Positions 44,811-56,814 of a stretch of DNA of 64,000 nt are shown here, in pieces. This DNA is from Onchidella celtica. Its lineage: Eukaryota > Mollusca > Gastropoda > Systellommatophora > Onchidiidae. How positions within the stretch are numbered: the stretch's first letter is position 1; every line of letters starts with the position of its first letter. The notes beneath the pieces were generated by a model. That model saw nothing but the letters and a program-made list of their open reading frames with translations, did not search any database and was not told the DNA's origin. Made by a program: the position numbers and the translations under genes. Location: positions 37,504,999 through 37,568,998 of the forward strand of contig OZ007575.1 of the NCBI GenBank assembly GCA_963931925.1, given 5' to 3'.

Positions 44811-44959
44811 AATCACCCAAGGCTGAAGAATAATTCATAATCTTATAATAATGAGAGCAGGGGGTAAACTGTCTGTGACGCCTATGCATTTCATGGCCAT
44901 TCAAGCTAGACACGTGAAAGTTTTGCATACTACCGTTTTTGATACCGCCGAGTTGCATG

Positions 44960-46350
44960 GCTGGCTTAGTTTTTGCGTTTGACTGAGTCTTATATTTTTT
45001 TGAAAACTGTGAAACGCCTTAGCGTTTAAACCCGGACTAAATTCCTTGTGTAGTTTTTATGATTGTTAGAGTGTTGCGTATCGGTGTATCAATCGATACT
45101 CAGTATCGAAGGCTGTCACTTTGCGCAAACTTCTGCATGACGTCTAAGCATTTATTTTCAGGTCCTTTAAGCGAGACACTCACAATTTTGGTATATCAAG
45201 GCCTAGGCCTACTGTTTTTTATCCTGTCGAGCTGCATGGATGCCGTAATGTATGTTTATATAATTGTTATGGATGGCGATTCCGCAACCTCTTTACTGGG
45301 CGCGAGCAAAACCGATACACAGTATCGAATATGCCATTTCCTTTGAGCGTGGCCTGCTTGAAAGTAAACAAGACATGTGCTCAGCTTGATGCTGACAATG
45401 TTGTGTATACCCTGAAGGGGAGGTCCTCCGCCCGTCCGCGCCAATCAAGAAAACACACTAAAGAGGGGACTTTTGAGCGGGCTTATCAAATGATTGGGTT
45501 TATTATTTGTATGGGACAAAGAAAGAAAGAACGAAAGTGCAGGTTAGGGGAGGTCATCATATTAATTATGTTTGTTTACTTTTTGGTAAGTGGCGCGGAC
45601 GGGGGGAAGACCTTCCCCCTGAAGTTTTGCGACCACGATTGTCCGGTAAGCTAATAGTTTAAAAAACTCAGCATTTGTCTAACCTGTCTTTGCAGTCTCT
45701 CAATCTCTTTTGTTTTGTTTGCCACTCACCGTTCGGAGAACGATTGCATTTACTAGTAATTATAATGTGACTATTATCCTTCAGAAAATAAAACAACATA
45801 GCTTGAATTGTTCTACCATGACAAAGAAAGTGGAGCCCAAATTGAACCAAACAAGCGTGGGGCACAATTATCAAGGACACTAACAAAGAGCTGACACCGG
45901 TTGACTTATTAATTAATTATTGACGCAACTTTGTTTCCTCCTCAAAAGAGCTTTATATTTACATTTTCAAGTTGACCGAGTCAGTTTATAAAAGGTTATT
46001 AGTAGATCTATACGTTTTGTGTGGTGCGTCCTTTGTTCTGTAGTCAGATTTGCTACACAAGTTTATTTGACAACGACATCTCAATGCAAGAGCCAGAACG
46101 TAACTCACCGGCACCCCAATGGGCTATGAAAGGAACGGTAGTCCTAGTTAGAATCAACGGAAAAAAAGCAACAACAAGGATGATTTATTTACAGTGTTTG
46201 TAATCGGCTGCTAGGCTTTGGTATACACAAATGTGAACTTTAATTTTCCTTCCCCGACAAAGAACTGCAGAAATGCTTCTTTTCTTATTTTTTATTTTTT
46301 AAAGGAGGAAGGTGGGGGGGGGGGGGGGGGAGAGACGGAATCCTACGCCG
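44960..46350. other. No gene recognised; imperfect inverted repeat
   Basis: Imperfect inverted arms at about 45411-45443 and 45590-45625 (CCGTCCGCGCCA / TGGCGCGGACGG) suggest a small foldback element. Nothing else seen. Confidence 0.45.
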
Positions 46351-47194
46351 TGAAGCTATTACTTAATTAATTATGTCAGTATGATCATTTTTCACGTTTG
46401 CTATCGATATTAGCCTGTGAGTGTGTTCTTTGTCCATCTATATGACACTGACTCTCACTTTCCAATTAAAAGATACGCATAACGATATAATTATGAGTTT
46501 TGACAGTTATTTCTATTGTTGTTGCTGTTCTTGTTGTTGTGTGATGGGTTGTTCTTGTCGTTGTTGTATTGTCCATCCCGCTTGAACGCATTTACGTAAG
46601 ACTGTGTGAAACATAAAGGTGCCTGGCGGTTATGAAAACCACCACAAAACGATGATGATGATGATGATTGGCTCTTTACGTCTTGGCAGATGGTCTAAGC
46701 AGTTTGATCTAGATGTTCGTCCTCCTGCAGCTTCGCTCATGGCTAACCCTACCTATTTCGGATAGGCACGTTTGGATGTTGTATGTGCATGTGAGGAAGG
46801 TGCAAGAGGATTCTAGTTCGATGTCTTTTCTTTGTTGGCGTTTTGCCTAAAGAGCCGATCGTCTTTCTTTCCCCAGTCACTTCATTTCTTTTTTGACGCT
46901 TCATTGCCATAATGTTCTGTCCTCTGCCAAATGAAAACTACACCAAATTTCATGACAAACAAAACAACACATAAATTAAAATTATTTGTGTCACCAACGT
47001 CTTCATAATGAAGTAAGTAACTTTTCCAACTAATGCTACAGAATAATCGTGTGTGAAACATCTTGGAAATCATCTGAAAATTTGCACGAATGGAAGAACA
47101 CAGGAGCTGTCGTGGAGGAGAAATAAACCATTTTATATTTTTTTTTGATGTCATATTAATATTAATAATAATGCCACTTTTTCTTTTCTGGTTT

Positions 47195-47385
47195 TTTTTT
47201 TTTTAAAGTCCTATTTGCAATGATATTCTAAGTCTTATTTAAAAAAAAAAAAATTCCTTTTTTCAATGGCACTCTTTGAAGTCCTATTTGCAATGACATT
47301 TTTTAAAAATCCTATAGCAATGACACTTCTATAAAGTCCTATTTGCAATGACATTTTTTTTAAAGTCATATTTACTAACGATAAT
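47195..47385. repeat. About 37-45-bp tandem repeats
   Basis: Four to five copies of AAAGTCCTATTTGCAATGAC then ATTTTTTT. In copy A (36690-36760) only about two copies exist. Confidence 0.8.
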
Positions 47386-47907
47386 CTATGCATGCCGTTT
47401 TAATATACAAATAATGGTGAAGAAGGTTTAGCAAAGGAATCACCACTGTAACTACTTTTCGCTGTAAGCGTTTTTCAAATTCTGGAGACTCACTGCAACT
47501 TGATGGTTTAAAAAATATGCTGACTGTTGATGGAATTTCTGTACCATGTGCAGTAAATTGGGTGTGTGCTGTGTGCGCGTGCGTGTGCATCCGATCGTGC
47601 GCGTGTGTGCTTGTGTTTGAATGAATTTATGGATAATTGAGTGGATTATTATCTTGTAAAGCACATTGACCCGTCAGAAAAAGAAGTCTGAGTAAATGTA
47701 ATATTATTTTCTTTTTATTCTTTTTATTACTTTTTTATTTATTTATTTTTATTTTTATATACTACAATTTTTATATTTATTATCCAATTTATTTTTATCT
47801 ATTATAATTAGTAGTAGAACTTTCGGTTTTGTTCAAAGTCTGTCAAATTTTAGATAGCTACCTGTAGTTATTTAAAAATAGAATAAGATTTAAAAAAAAA
47901 AAAAATT

Positions 47908-47989
47908 CGCTGCGAGCAGGGTTCGAACCTGCGCGGGAAGATCCCATTGGATTTCAAGTCCAACGCCTTAACCACTCGGCCATCACAGC
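47908..47989 (-). tRNA. tRNA-Ser(TGA)
   Basis: 82 nt. The 7-bp acceptor stem pairs fully (one G-T), with discriminator G. D arm has TGGCCGAGTGG (A box), anticodon loop CTTGAAA gives anticodon TGA, a long variable arm (GGGATCTTCCC) is as expected for serine, and the T arm contains GGTTCGAACCC (B box). A run of 13 T follows directly at 3' on the minus strand, a good pol III terminator. Confidence 0.95.
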
Positions 47990-48174
47990 ACATAGATAAG
48001 CGTCGCCCGTCTCCTGTGTCTTTCTTTACCCTCAGAACGAAGCAGGTTCTCTCTCCCTAATCTTTAGTGCCAAGGTTTGAACATACAGGAGTGATAAAAA
48101 TCGATACGATATGAGTCAGTTACTATTATTATATTATCCGCCCACGCCCCCAGAACAAATGAAAATCGTCAGAG

Positions 48175-49030
48175 TAAGCTACTATAACGGTTTAAGTCAA
48201 ACTTACGCTAAAACTGCAGTCTTCATGTCAAGCCGAACGCTGTTACAGCAAGAACACATCATTATTATGCGCCAGTTCGTATCTGTAACAATAAACAACT
48301 GACACAATTGGTGAAAAAATTTATCTTAAGGAACGGTTCTATTCATGGTGTCAGTACCAGTATTGCGAAAAACAAAATAGGTCACTGTGTTATCACAGAA
48401 TGTCACTGTGATCTCGTGGTGCCTACCTGGGGCGATACAGGCGACATGCAGTAGCATGGAAGGGACAATAGTAAAAGTTGTATTTTTCAGAAACAGAGAG
48501 GAGGGGGGAAGGTTTGTGATAGGTAATGGTTATTTGTGGTATTATCCCAGCTGGTATCCCTAGGTCAATCTGACGTAGATATATTTCCCCGCCAACAACA
48601 ATACGGAAATCTAACCCATAGGATTGACGTCAAATTTGACATCGTTTCTACGTAGATCCGCTGGTTCCGACCTCTCTCCGACAGCTGTTTGATGTAGGGA
48701 ACCAGGCCCTACGGAAAACCTGCCAATCCAACACAAATCTACGACGGATTGATAACACTCATTGTGATCAATACTATTTGACGTGTGTAAAAAAAAAAGT
48801 AGGGTGTGTGTGTGGGGGGGGGGGGGGGGAATTAAGACTTGGTTGTCTCTGGTATCATATTATTTTAGGTAAATAAACAATTAATGAAAAAAAAACCCCC
48901 AGAAAAAAGGACATGAAAAAAGTGTCCTCTTCACAAATACATATTATATATATTTTGTTAACGGAAACAAATCCATTCTCCCTGGACGATATAAATATTT
49001 CACCAAGTGAAATGCATGTAATATAAGCTT
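48175..49030. other. No gene recognised
   Basis: Contains a TG/G-rich run at 48803-48830. No other structure identified. Confidence 0.45.
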
Positions 49031-49035
49031 TCACA

Positions 49036-49204
49036 TAATTCAAAATTGGGCAAAAAGAAAATGTTGTATGTTGCAAAGCCCCGCGTGAGAAATAAAACCC
49101 AAACAATACAAAGCAAACTAATTTTGCTTTGTATTGTTTGGGTTCTTTTTCTCATGCGGGGCTTTGCAACATACAACCTTTTCCTTTTGCCCAATTTTGA
49201 CTTT
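49036..49204. repeat. Palindrome of repeat A, arms of about 79 bp
   Basis: 49041-49118 and 49125-49203 are near-perfect reverse complements (left arm TTCAAAATTGGGCAAAAAGA, right arm TTTTTGCCCAATTTTGA) around a short TAATT-like centre. Repeat A continues to the right to about 49250. DNA or RNA could form a very stable hairpin. Confidence 0.9.
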
Positions 49205-49262
49205 GCTTATAGCCCTGCTGCGACCCCACAGTTTTTCTGTGGTTTTTATGATATTTCGTGAA

Positions 49263-51367
49263 TGTCACAAGTGGAGTGAGCGCGATTAAAAGGATTGTTG
49301 TAAAGTGGGTATAGAGTTGTAAGATTAACTCACTGATAGTTCAGGCAGACAGTTAACTGGAAAGCGTGCAATGACCTGAGTAGAGTTTTCAAGTTATTGA
49401 GGTAACGTCTGTGTAATGAAAAGTCACTGCAAGCTATGAAGTTCAAGAGAACAGACGTGTGAGGGGCAGTCGGGAGTTTTTGAGATATTCCAGTGAAGAC
49501 TGGTGCCGGGTAAAGGCTGTAAGCTGTAGCGGCCGTAACTGAAGTGACGGGGTCGGGCTGTGATGCCACCGTCAGGACCGAGAGGACATAGACAGGGCTG
49601 GGGATGTACGCCAGTATCTGGGTGCCTCCACCAAGGGTAGCTGTGGCGTAAGGCCGACAGGCAGCACAGCATCAGTAGCAGTCTGATTCGGGGAATCGAG
49701 GCTCGCCCTATTTATGGGATATGTATATGTATTAAGATAGTGTACTGCAAGGTTTTATGAGATATATTGTCGCGATGTGGGTTAGATGGGGATAATTCGA
49801 CTGACACTCTTTCGAGGTCCGCTCCCACAATCGACGAACACACAAAAAAAATATACTTGCACTCTAAAAACTAAATAAATCAATTGCTTTGATTTTTAGC
49901 AGAACTGTAGGGCAGTTTAATTACAGGGATTAATGTAACAAATATAATTATAAATATAAATATCAATTCAAAGGCAACTGAATCTAACTAATGAAACTAC
50001 AGCTTTCTATAAAGACTAACGTATTCACTCTAACTACTTGCAGATCATATGAGTTATATGCCAAATAGAATCCGCGCACATGGCGACGGATATAACAGTT
50101 TAAATTCTATTAATTCAATGAGACATGTTATGATATGGATATTTCCTCTAGACACGCCATGGAGAATGCTTGCACAACCATGCGTTGTCTGGCGGTAGCT
50201 CTGAAACTGTCTTCAAAAGTAAGTAGAACGGTTCACTTTCATCATTACAAATTAGTATGGACTCTCACCATGCGGCCCTCACTGGGAGTGAGAGCGCTGG
50301 ATGTAAACGCTGTGGGTTTATATCAAACCAAGTAGCTTAGGCTCTGGAGCTTTAACTCATGGCGCTCATCACAATATGGACTGCTCAACTGCGTCTCTAT
50401 GTCTCTCATCTGGCTGAGGACTATCGCCGTCCACCTCGTAAATGGATTGTCTACATGTGGCATCTATCTAAGCTCTGCACGGGTTTAAATACTAAAGCTA
50501 TGTCTCGACCTTCCGTCCAGATTCATACATTTGATTGGTGCAACCACCTCTAGCTCAGCTGCCGAACCGAGTTATTTTAAGTAACAGCCCTACGCAACGA
50601 CCTTGGGTCGACATCAAAGGTCGAATCACTCAAGACAATAAAATGTAATTTTATAGCAATAAATTCTTAACATGTTCAAAACCCCGAGCTTTTACTCTGG
50701 ATCACGGATTTTCTGTACGTCAACAGACGTCTCAATAACATTTAATTCCTACTCACCCCTTCCCTCTCTACTAAACCTAGTTCAAAACACGAGATATAAA
50801 AAGTGCTCAGTCATGCACACCTACGCTGTCCGTCTATCCTTCCCCACACCTTCTGTCTATCTATTAGGAAAAAAACTGTTCAAAACAAATTGTTTACGAG
50901 ACCAAGTTATGCTGGCTCGCACAATAATTACGTTTGTAAAAATTACTCACTGCTCTCTCACAAAAATTTACTCAGTGGAAACATTTATGAATCAAATCTG
51001 TTCTCGACATATATGTATTAAGATATTGTACCGCAAGGTTTTATGAGATATATGTATTAAGATATTGTACCGCAAGGTTTTATGAGATATATGTATTAAG
51101 ATATTGTACTGCAAGGTATTGCAGAAATTGATGTTAGGCTGAGGCCAAAATTTCATATTTTAAAGAAGTGAATATACTGCCGTGGAATTGGAAGTGGAAT
51201 GAATGATTGAGGGGAACGAGTACTGTATGGTATTTATTGAAATGTACTTATTAATGTTATAATAAATGTGTGAGCCTGCTTGTCTGTTTTGTTAATTGCT
51301 ATACTTGTTTGTTTGTGATTGTTCGTCTGTCGTATTAAGGACATCTCCCAATCTGGCATTTGTTACA
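49263..51367 (+). mobile_element. Solo LTR (family 1) carrying a nested LTR
   Basis: Starts TGTCACAAGTGG and ends TTTGTTACA, with a 5-bp target duplication GTGAA (49258-49262, 51368-51372). It lies in repeat A downstream of the palindrome. Without the nested element and its duplication it is about 860 bp. Near 51015-51120 a short AAGATATTGTAC(C/T)GCAAGG unit is present three times. AATAAATGTGTGAG near 51261 matches the sister at 3908. No internal region; fossil. Confidence 0.85.
49768..51009. mobile_element. Second solo LTR (family 2) nested in the first
   Basis: 1,242 bp starting TGTCGCGATG and ending TTCTCGACA, flanked by TATAT on both sides (49763-49767, 51010-51014). It is unrelated by eye to family 1. 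No internal region is attached. It is younger than the LTR it interrupts. Clade not determined. Confidence 0.75.
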
Positions 51368-51397
51368 GTGAATTTCACATAATTGTACACATTCATT

Positions 51398-51720
51398 AAT
51401 AGTAGTAGCAATAGAAGTAGTAGAAGTAATAGTAGTAGTGGTAGTAGTTGTAGTAGTAGTAACAGCAGTTGTTGTAGTGGTAGTTGTACTAGTAGTTGTA
51501 GTTGTTGTTGTTGTTGCTTTGCTATAGTAGCACTAGCAGTATCAGTAGCAGCAGCAGTAGCCGTGGTAGTACTTGTAGTTGTTGTTGTTATTGTAGCAGT
51601 AGCAGCAGCAGCACCCGTAGTGGTAAGTGTTGTGCTAGTAGTTGCTCTTCTTGTTGTTGTTCTTATTGTAGCAGCAGCAGTGATATGTAGTAGTAGTAGT
51701 AATAGTAATAGTAGTTGTTG
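51398..51720. repeat. Degenerate (GTA/GTT/GCA)n trinucleotide repeat
   Basis: Imperfect trinucleotides produce poly-Ser or poly-Leu/Thr frames on both strands; these are artefacts. Confidence 0.9.
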
Positions 51721-51724
51721 TGGG

Positions 51725-52200
51725 GCAATTTGCCCACCATCCACACAATTCTGATGAAATACCAAGTCAGATGGGCTGGCCACGTCTTCAGGATGCCAGA
51801 CAACCGCATCCCGAAGCAGCGGCTCTTCGGGGAGCTCGCCACAGGCAAGCGCTGTCATGGTGGTCCACGTAAGCGCTTCAAAGACAACCTGAAAGTCTCC
51901 CCGAAGTCGCTAGACATAGACCACACGTCCTGGGAGTCAGCGGCGCTAGATCGCTCGACCTGGCGCGGACTGATCACTAGGGGCGCCAAGTCAGCCTAAA
52001 AGAAACGGACAGCAGAGGCTGAAAGAAAGCGACGCCACCGAAAAGAGAGAGCGGCTAGCACATCCACTGCAGCCACCCCCCACGCCTGCCCAGTGTGTGG
52101 GAAACACTTCCTTGCCCGGATTGGGCTCACCAGCCATCTCCGGACACACCCAGTCCCAATCCCATCATAAAGGGATGTCATTGGTCCTTATCGCCTGCGA
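51725..52200 (+). mobile_element. LINE C-terminal fragment with terminal zinc finger
   Basis: Reads MKYQVRWAGHVFRMPDNRIP, then KQRLFGELATG, GPRKRFKDNLK and SWESAALDRSTWR, then after one stop a basic stretch and CPVCGKHFLARIGLTSHLRTH (C2H2), and a stop near 52166. The RWAGHV-RMPD motif and terminal C-x2-C...H finger are typical of the tail of a common animal non-LTR element. The RT core is missing. It is followed by (CAG)/(TAA) triplets that likely form its tail. Confidence 0.78.
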
Positions 52201-52595
52201 TGGACGAACATCATCAGCAGCAGCAACAGCAATTGCAGTAACAGCAATAGTAGTAATAATAATAATAGTGGTAGTAGTAGTGGTAGTTCTTTTTAATTTG
52301 GTCGTTTGGTTGTAAAGAGGTGGCCGGTGTTGGTGTGACATAATTATGTAGCACCCAATAGGCAAAATGTTCAGATGCTTCAAAAAAGGCGCACCGTAGG
52401 AAGGGAACTCACTATTATTATGGCCAAGTCTTGCGGCTGAATGCCTCGGCGATCTGCCCCTTTGGGAAGGATGCATTATCTTCACTATCCCTGTAGTACA
52501 GTATAATACGTGTTGCTTGATATCGCAGACTGTAACAGTATTGCCAGGATAACTAATTATGAAACTGATTTCTGGGACAGCTGAAGTAAATTCTA

Positions 52596-53088
52596 CAGCG
52601 GTGGTTCTCAAACTTTTTTGGGCAACACCCCCCCCCCCCGCTCTTTTTTTTTTCAGACTGCCAAGTTTCTTTCATCAGCCCCCCTCCCCCTCCCCTCTCC
52701 CCCACAAAAAAAAAAAACCCAACAGTTACATTCCACAAGATCTCAGACTACCGATAAATGATGATGTTACGTTTTTCAAGGCCTTGTTTACGACAGTAGG
52801 CATGTTAATTATTCTTTATGAACCCAGAAGCATTTTTTATCAAATGCACTGAAAGAAACAAGCCTTTTCTGTTCATAAAACCCATCTACGTGTGCTGCTG
52901 AACAACTCAGTAGCTGTCCTGTATTTGACCCCAAATTGTTCTCCATTCGTGCTTTACTCCCCCCCCCCACCCCCCACCCCATTCTCAGTGCCCCCTTCAT
53001 GGTTTTCTTACCCCCTCCCCTCCACTCACTAACTCCTCCCTCCCCCCCCCCCCCCACACCCCGCGGGCCTACATTGTTTAAACCATTG
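52596..53088. mobile_element. Probable hAT-like non-autonomous element
   Basis: Left end CAGCGGTGGTTCTCAAACTT resembles the common hAT-Charlie type end. The right end reads CAATGGTTTAAACAATG on the reverse strand. TTCTA flanks both sides (52591-52595, 53089-53093), shorter than the usual 8-bp hAT duplication. The interior is poly-C rich and without transposase. Confidence 0.45.
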
Positions 53089-53230
53089 TTCTAGTTGTTT
53101 GGGTTTTTTTTCAGAACAAATTCCTTAATAGAATGTATCCTAACTGGCGGTATTTGTTCATTGTAGACGGCCAGTTGTAATGTTTTTGTAGTACAAGCAG
53201 TTTACCTCATACTACATATTGTCACTGGTC

Positions 53231-53664
53231 TCTGGTCACTGATCCCATAACCCGCCGAGGTCGTAGGGGCGCTGCAGTGATGAACGTTGCACCAGCTGGC
53301 TCCATTTGTGGCGGTTGTGGGCGAGTGTCTGGGTTGCAGGAAAGCTCATCCTGGTCCATTCCGCAATGTTATCTGCCCATTTCTTCCTCGGTCTGCCTCG
53401 TCTTCTCTTCCCTTGCACTGTTCCTTGTAGTATGGTCTTAGAGAGCCCATCTGATCTTGTCACATACCCATACCATCTGAGCTTCCTTTTCTTGACTGTG
53501 GTCAGCAGGTCTTCATAGTGCCTTATTTGTCGGGTGATAGTTTGTCGGACTTCTTCGTTGGTGATGTGGTCCGTGTATGAGATGCCAAGAAGTCTTCTGA
53601 GGCATAATACATATTGTACAAACTTAATATTTATCCCAACACTGACCCTGATAAAAGCTAGCAA
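53231..53664 (-). mobile_element. LINE RT C-terminal fragment
   Basis: The minus-strand frame (stop at 53236) contains LLGISYTDHITNEEVRQTI, HYEDLLTTVKKRKLRWYGYV, then SKTILQGTVQGKRRRGRPRK, WADNIAEWTRM and a final HKWSQLV. This is the well-known conserved tail of an animal non-LTR reverse transcriptase; exact clade uncertain. The element is cut off at its 5' side near the CT-rich repeat at 53716. Confidence 0.85.
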
Positions 53665-53715
53665 TTCTAATGGGTGAAAAGGAGGCGTTTAAAATAGTAG
53701 GCTGTATGCGTTATT

Positions 53716-54040
53716 TGTGTGTATGTGTATGTGTCTGTCGTCTGTCTGGGTGTCTCTCTTTTTCTCCGTCTCTGTGTCTCACCTTCTCTCTCTGCCTCTC
53801 ATCTCTCTTTCTTTCTGTCCACCTCTCTTCCTATTCTCGCTCTGTCTCTCTCTCATTGTGTCTGTATTGTCTGTGTGTCTCTTTATCCTTCTCTCCCCCC
53901 CCCCCTCCCCCGGAGCTGTTCTCTCTCCCTCCCTCCTCTGTTTCCGTATCCAGTCCCCGTCTCTCCTCCTTTCTCTCTTACACCACTCCTCTGTGTGTGT
54001 GTATATAAGTGTGTGTGTGTGTGTATGTGTGTGTGTGTTG
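53716..54040. repeat. TG, CT and C-rich simple sequence
   Basis: Polypyrimidine tract with a short (TG)n at each end. Frames here are artefacts. Confidence 0.92.
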
Positions 54041-54047
54041 TAGATCT

Positions 54048-54270
54048 TGATCTAGGGAGGATTCGCTGCCCTTGGGCATTTACACCTCACCTACTCTTCT
54101 TCTGAGTTTTCTTTGTTTTGTTGCTGTTTTTCTCCTTGTTTCTTTAGTTCTTTTCCAGCCCTCAGAAGGGCCCCCTAATGGGCTGCCTTGACCTCGGCCT
54201 TCCTTTTCTTCTGACTCTTTTCCTGAAGGTTGGCGCCATAGACAAGTTTGGGAGAGAGAGAGAGAATGAA
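54048..54270 (-). mobile_element. Retroelement 3' fragment sharing its tail with the SINE
   Basis: On the minus strand a short basic open stretch is followed by GTGAGGTGTAAATGCC and GGGCAGCGAA, the same tail as the SINE at 38544-39124. Shared 3' ends are how SINEs borrow a LINE's machinery, so this may be a remnant of the partner LINE. Confidence 0.5.
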
Positions 54271-54679
54271 TGGAAAAGGGCCCTTTCAAAAACATTACTG
54301 ATTTACGCATCCAAAGTATTTTTGTAAAGTATTTTCTAATCCTTATCGAATTACATTTTTGCAGCTGTCAACTGTTATGATATTCTTTTACATTATTTTG
54401 CTTCCCTAGGTGTACAAGTGGAAGCTCCAAGAGAATTTGGCTAACTTTGTTTTGACATTTTGAAACTATCACTGTTTCAACTGCCAGTTGCGAAAGCAGT
54501 TTCTCAAAACTTAAATGAATCAAAAGACTGAGTAACCGAACAATACTGTTAATGGTGAGAGATTTTAATGTAGATTTCAATAAGTTTGCACAAATTAAAA
54601 CCAGGCGATTTTAAATCCATTTGAGTATCCTAGGATCAAATGTGTTTGATTTTAATTAAGAGTTTTCTTGCAATACAGT

Positions 54680-54752
54680 ACATGTGTTGTTGTTGTTTTT
54701 TTTTGGGGGGGGGAAGGAGAGGCGGTGGGGGTGGAGGTGGGGGGGGGGGGAG
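54680..54752. repeat. G-rich tract
   Basis: Several runs of 5-10 G on the + strand. Confidence 0.8.
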
Positions 54753-54759
54753 TTCAATA

Positions 54760-56810
54760 CTGGACTATTGAAAGGGATTCAGGGAGTGAAAACAGTCCAC
54801 AGTTCAGAGGGTGCAATATCTGCCCTACCCTCAGCGCTGGCAACCCACGCTATTCCACTGTACGTGGGGAAGAGAACATAGAGCACGCTTCGAGCGAAAG
54901 AAAGTTGGCGCCTTCAGACAAGCGCATTTTAAGAAAGCGCCTGTTGCTACAGAGGATGCACATAGGTGAAGCTGGAAAAGCAAACGCTTCACCAGTCATA
55001 ACACCCTCTCGTGTTTTAAGATGGGAGTCGACATCCATTTTGTTACACCAGAGGACAGAAAAGTGCAAGTAACTATACACTGCATTACACAGCAAGTCGC
55101 TTCAAAGCCTCAAAAAGATATCAAAACACGCTTTATTTTACAAGCGGTGCTCAACGCAGCAAGCTTTATAATACATGCGTTTTCCATGTGTGTCAATAGT
55201 GTTTGAGTGGAATACTTCACGCAGCTGTAAAGCGCTTGTCTTGAAGTGCTCGCTTTCTGGCCCTTGAAGATATTCTCTCCCTGATGATAGTTGTAATTCT
55301 ACTCTTGTATAAACACAGAGCACAGGGCGATCCGATGCCGCTACAACTAAAAGTTTACACTTTCTGCCATTTTTTATACAACCAATCCTGAGGTCTACAG
55401 TAGCCTATGTGTTTTGACACGCTGTGTTTCGACAAGTCAATAAACAAAACCCGGCGTTTCACAATCAAACAGTAATGTTTTTATTGGCCACTGCAATAAG
55501 AAATCCCCTGACAGAGACAAAATCAAAACAAACGTCCCTCTCTCTCGAGAACTTTGCAAATGCTCAACAGTTAGTGTTGTTATTGTTGTTGTGCATTGAA
55601 TTCTGTTCAGAGAAATTAAAATAGGTGAATCAAAAACAAACAAAAATAGTGGCACGGGGACTCCAGCACACACTACCCTACCTAGCACAGATGTGCCGTG
55701 TGACTATGTGGTTGCAAGAGCACTTTTCCCATGACATGGACGACCCTAAGTCTAATACACTAAAGTACCAGTTGCCCCTTAAGATCTGAGGAAGTAGGTT
55801 CTAATCCGTATGTTTTGTCCGGCCTACCCCCGACCGAACTCCACCCCAACTCTCAGTCCCTCAGTGGCGCCTTAAGGGAGGAAATCTCGCCAGACCCTAA
55901 GCTTTACAGACTAGTTGGGCATGACTAGCCGTGCGAGTACCTTGGTCGACCGCCGACCTCGACGCTACATGGAAGCAGGAGCCAGTGACCACCCAGGTTT
56001 CCCCAAAGTGGCTGTTCTGTACTATAAATAAATTTGGGTTTTTCTTATATGACACAGAATCCAAACGTTGTCTGCCGTTATGGGTTTGACCTGATTATGC
56101 ATAAACTCAGATATAAAATCCATTCCTTTATTAAAATTCTAAAAACATCTTATTTTAATTCAAACTTTTATGCTTATTAATATTTTTAAAGATAAATGTC
56201 TCTCGATACGGCATAGCTCATAATTTTGCATTCTCAAAAAGACTATACCTCCATCACATGATTATCGTCCTTTGCCCATGACATTAATCTTAGTTTTTCC
56301 TAAAAACTGGAAGCAGAAGTGGGAATCGATACCCTTATATATTCTCATTGAAGAGAATGTCACAACGAATTGAATACTTTCTCTTATTTTCTCGAAAATG
56401 TGAAACTTTCCACTGGCATTTACATTTTCTTCCTCTGGTTTGCAAATTTGAATAAAAATAAAATAGGTCTAACAAAACTTTAAAATGATTTCATAATAAT
56501 TTTATGTGTGACATTATAAGAAAGCACCTATTTAGGATTGCAAATTCGATACGAAATAGACACATCCACTACCAAAGAAATGACCTCACCACCCTTACCA
56601 CTAAAAATCCCATAACTTGTAAATTATGGTGTACGTCATCGGTGACGTGGCCAAACTGCCTATCTCATGGAAACAAAATTTTACAGTAGAAGGGAAAAAT
56701 TTGTCTGACTTGCCAGACCTCATCACCCTTAACACTAAAAATCCTACAACTTCTAAATTATGATATATAAAGTCGATGTTATGGTCAAACCACCTATCTC
56801 GTGGAAACAG
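54760..56810. other. No gene recognised
   Basis: A GC-richer block at 55640-56040 ends in a short frame (MEAGASDHPGFPKVAVLYYK then stop) and AAATAAA. It could be an old repeat or a terminal exon but has no family match I can name. The remainder is AT-rich. Confidence 0.4.
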
Positions 56811-56814
56811 AGTT

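Larger units (their letters stand above)
46360..48170. repeat. Segmental duplication, copy B
   Basis: Partner of 36170-37620. It keeps the functional-looking tRNA and has an expanded tandem array at 47195-47385. A GATGATGATG run and a block at 46660-46870 are not obviously in copy A. Confidence 0.8.

Noticed and set aside
51383-51754. Poly-Ser/Cys and poly-Leu/Thr frames on both strands
   Set aside because: Translation of a degenerate trinucleotide repeat.
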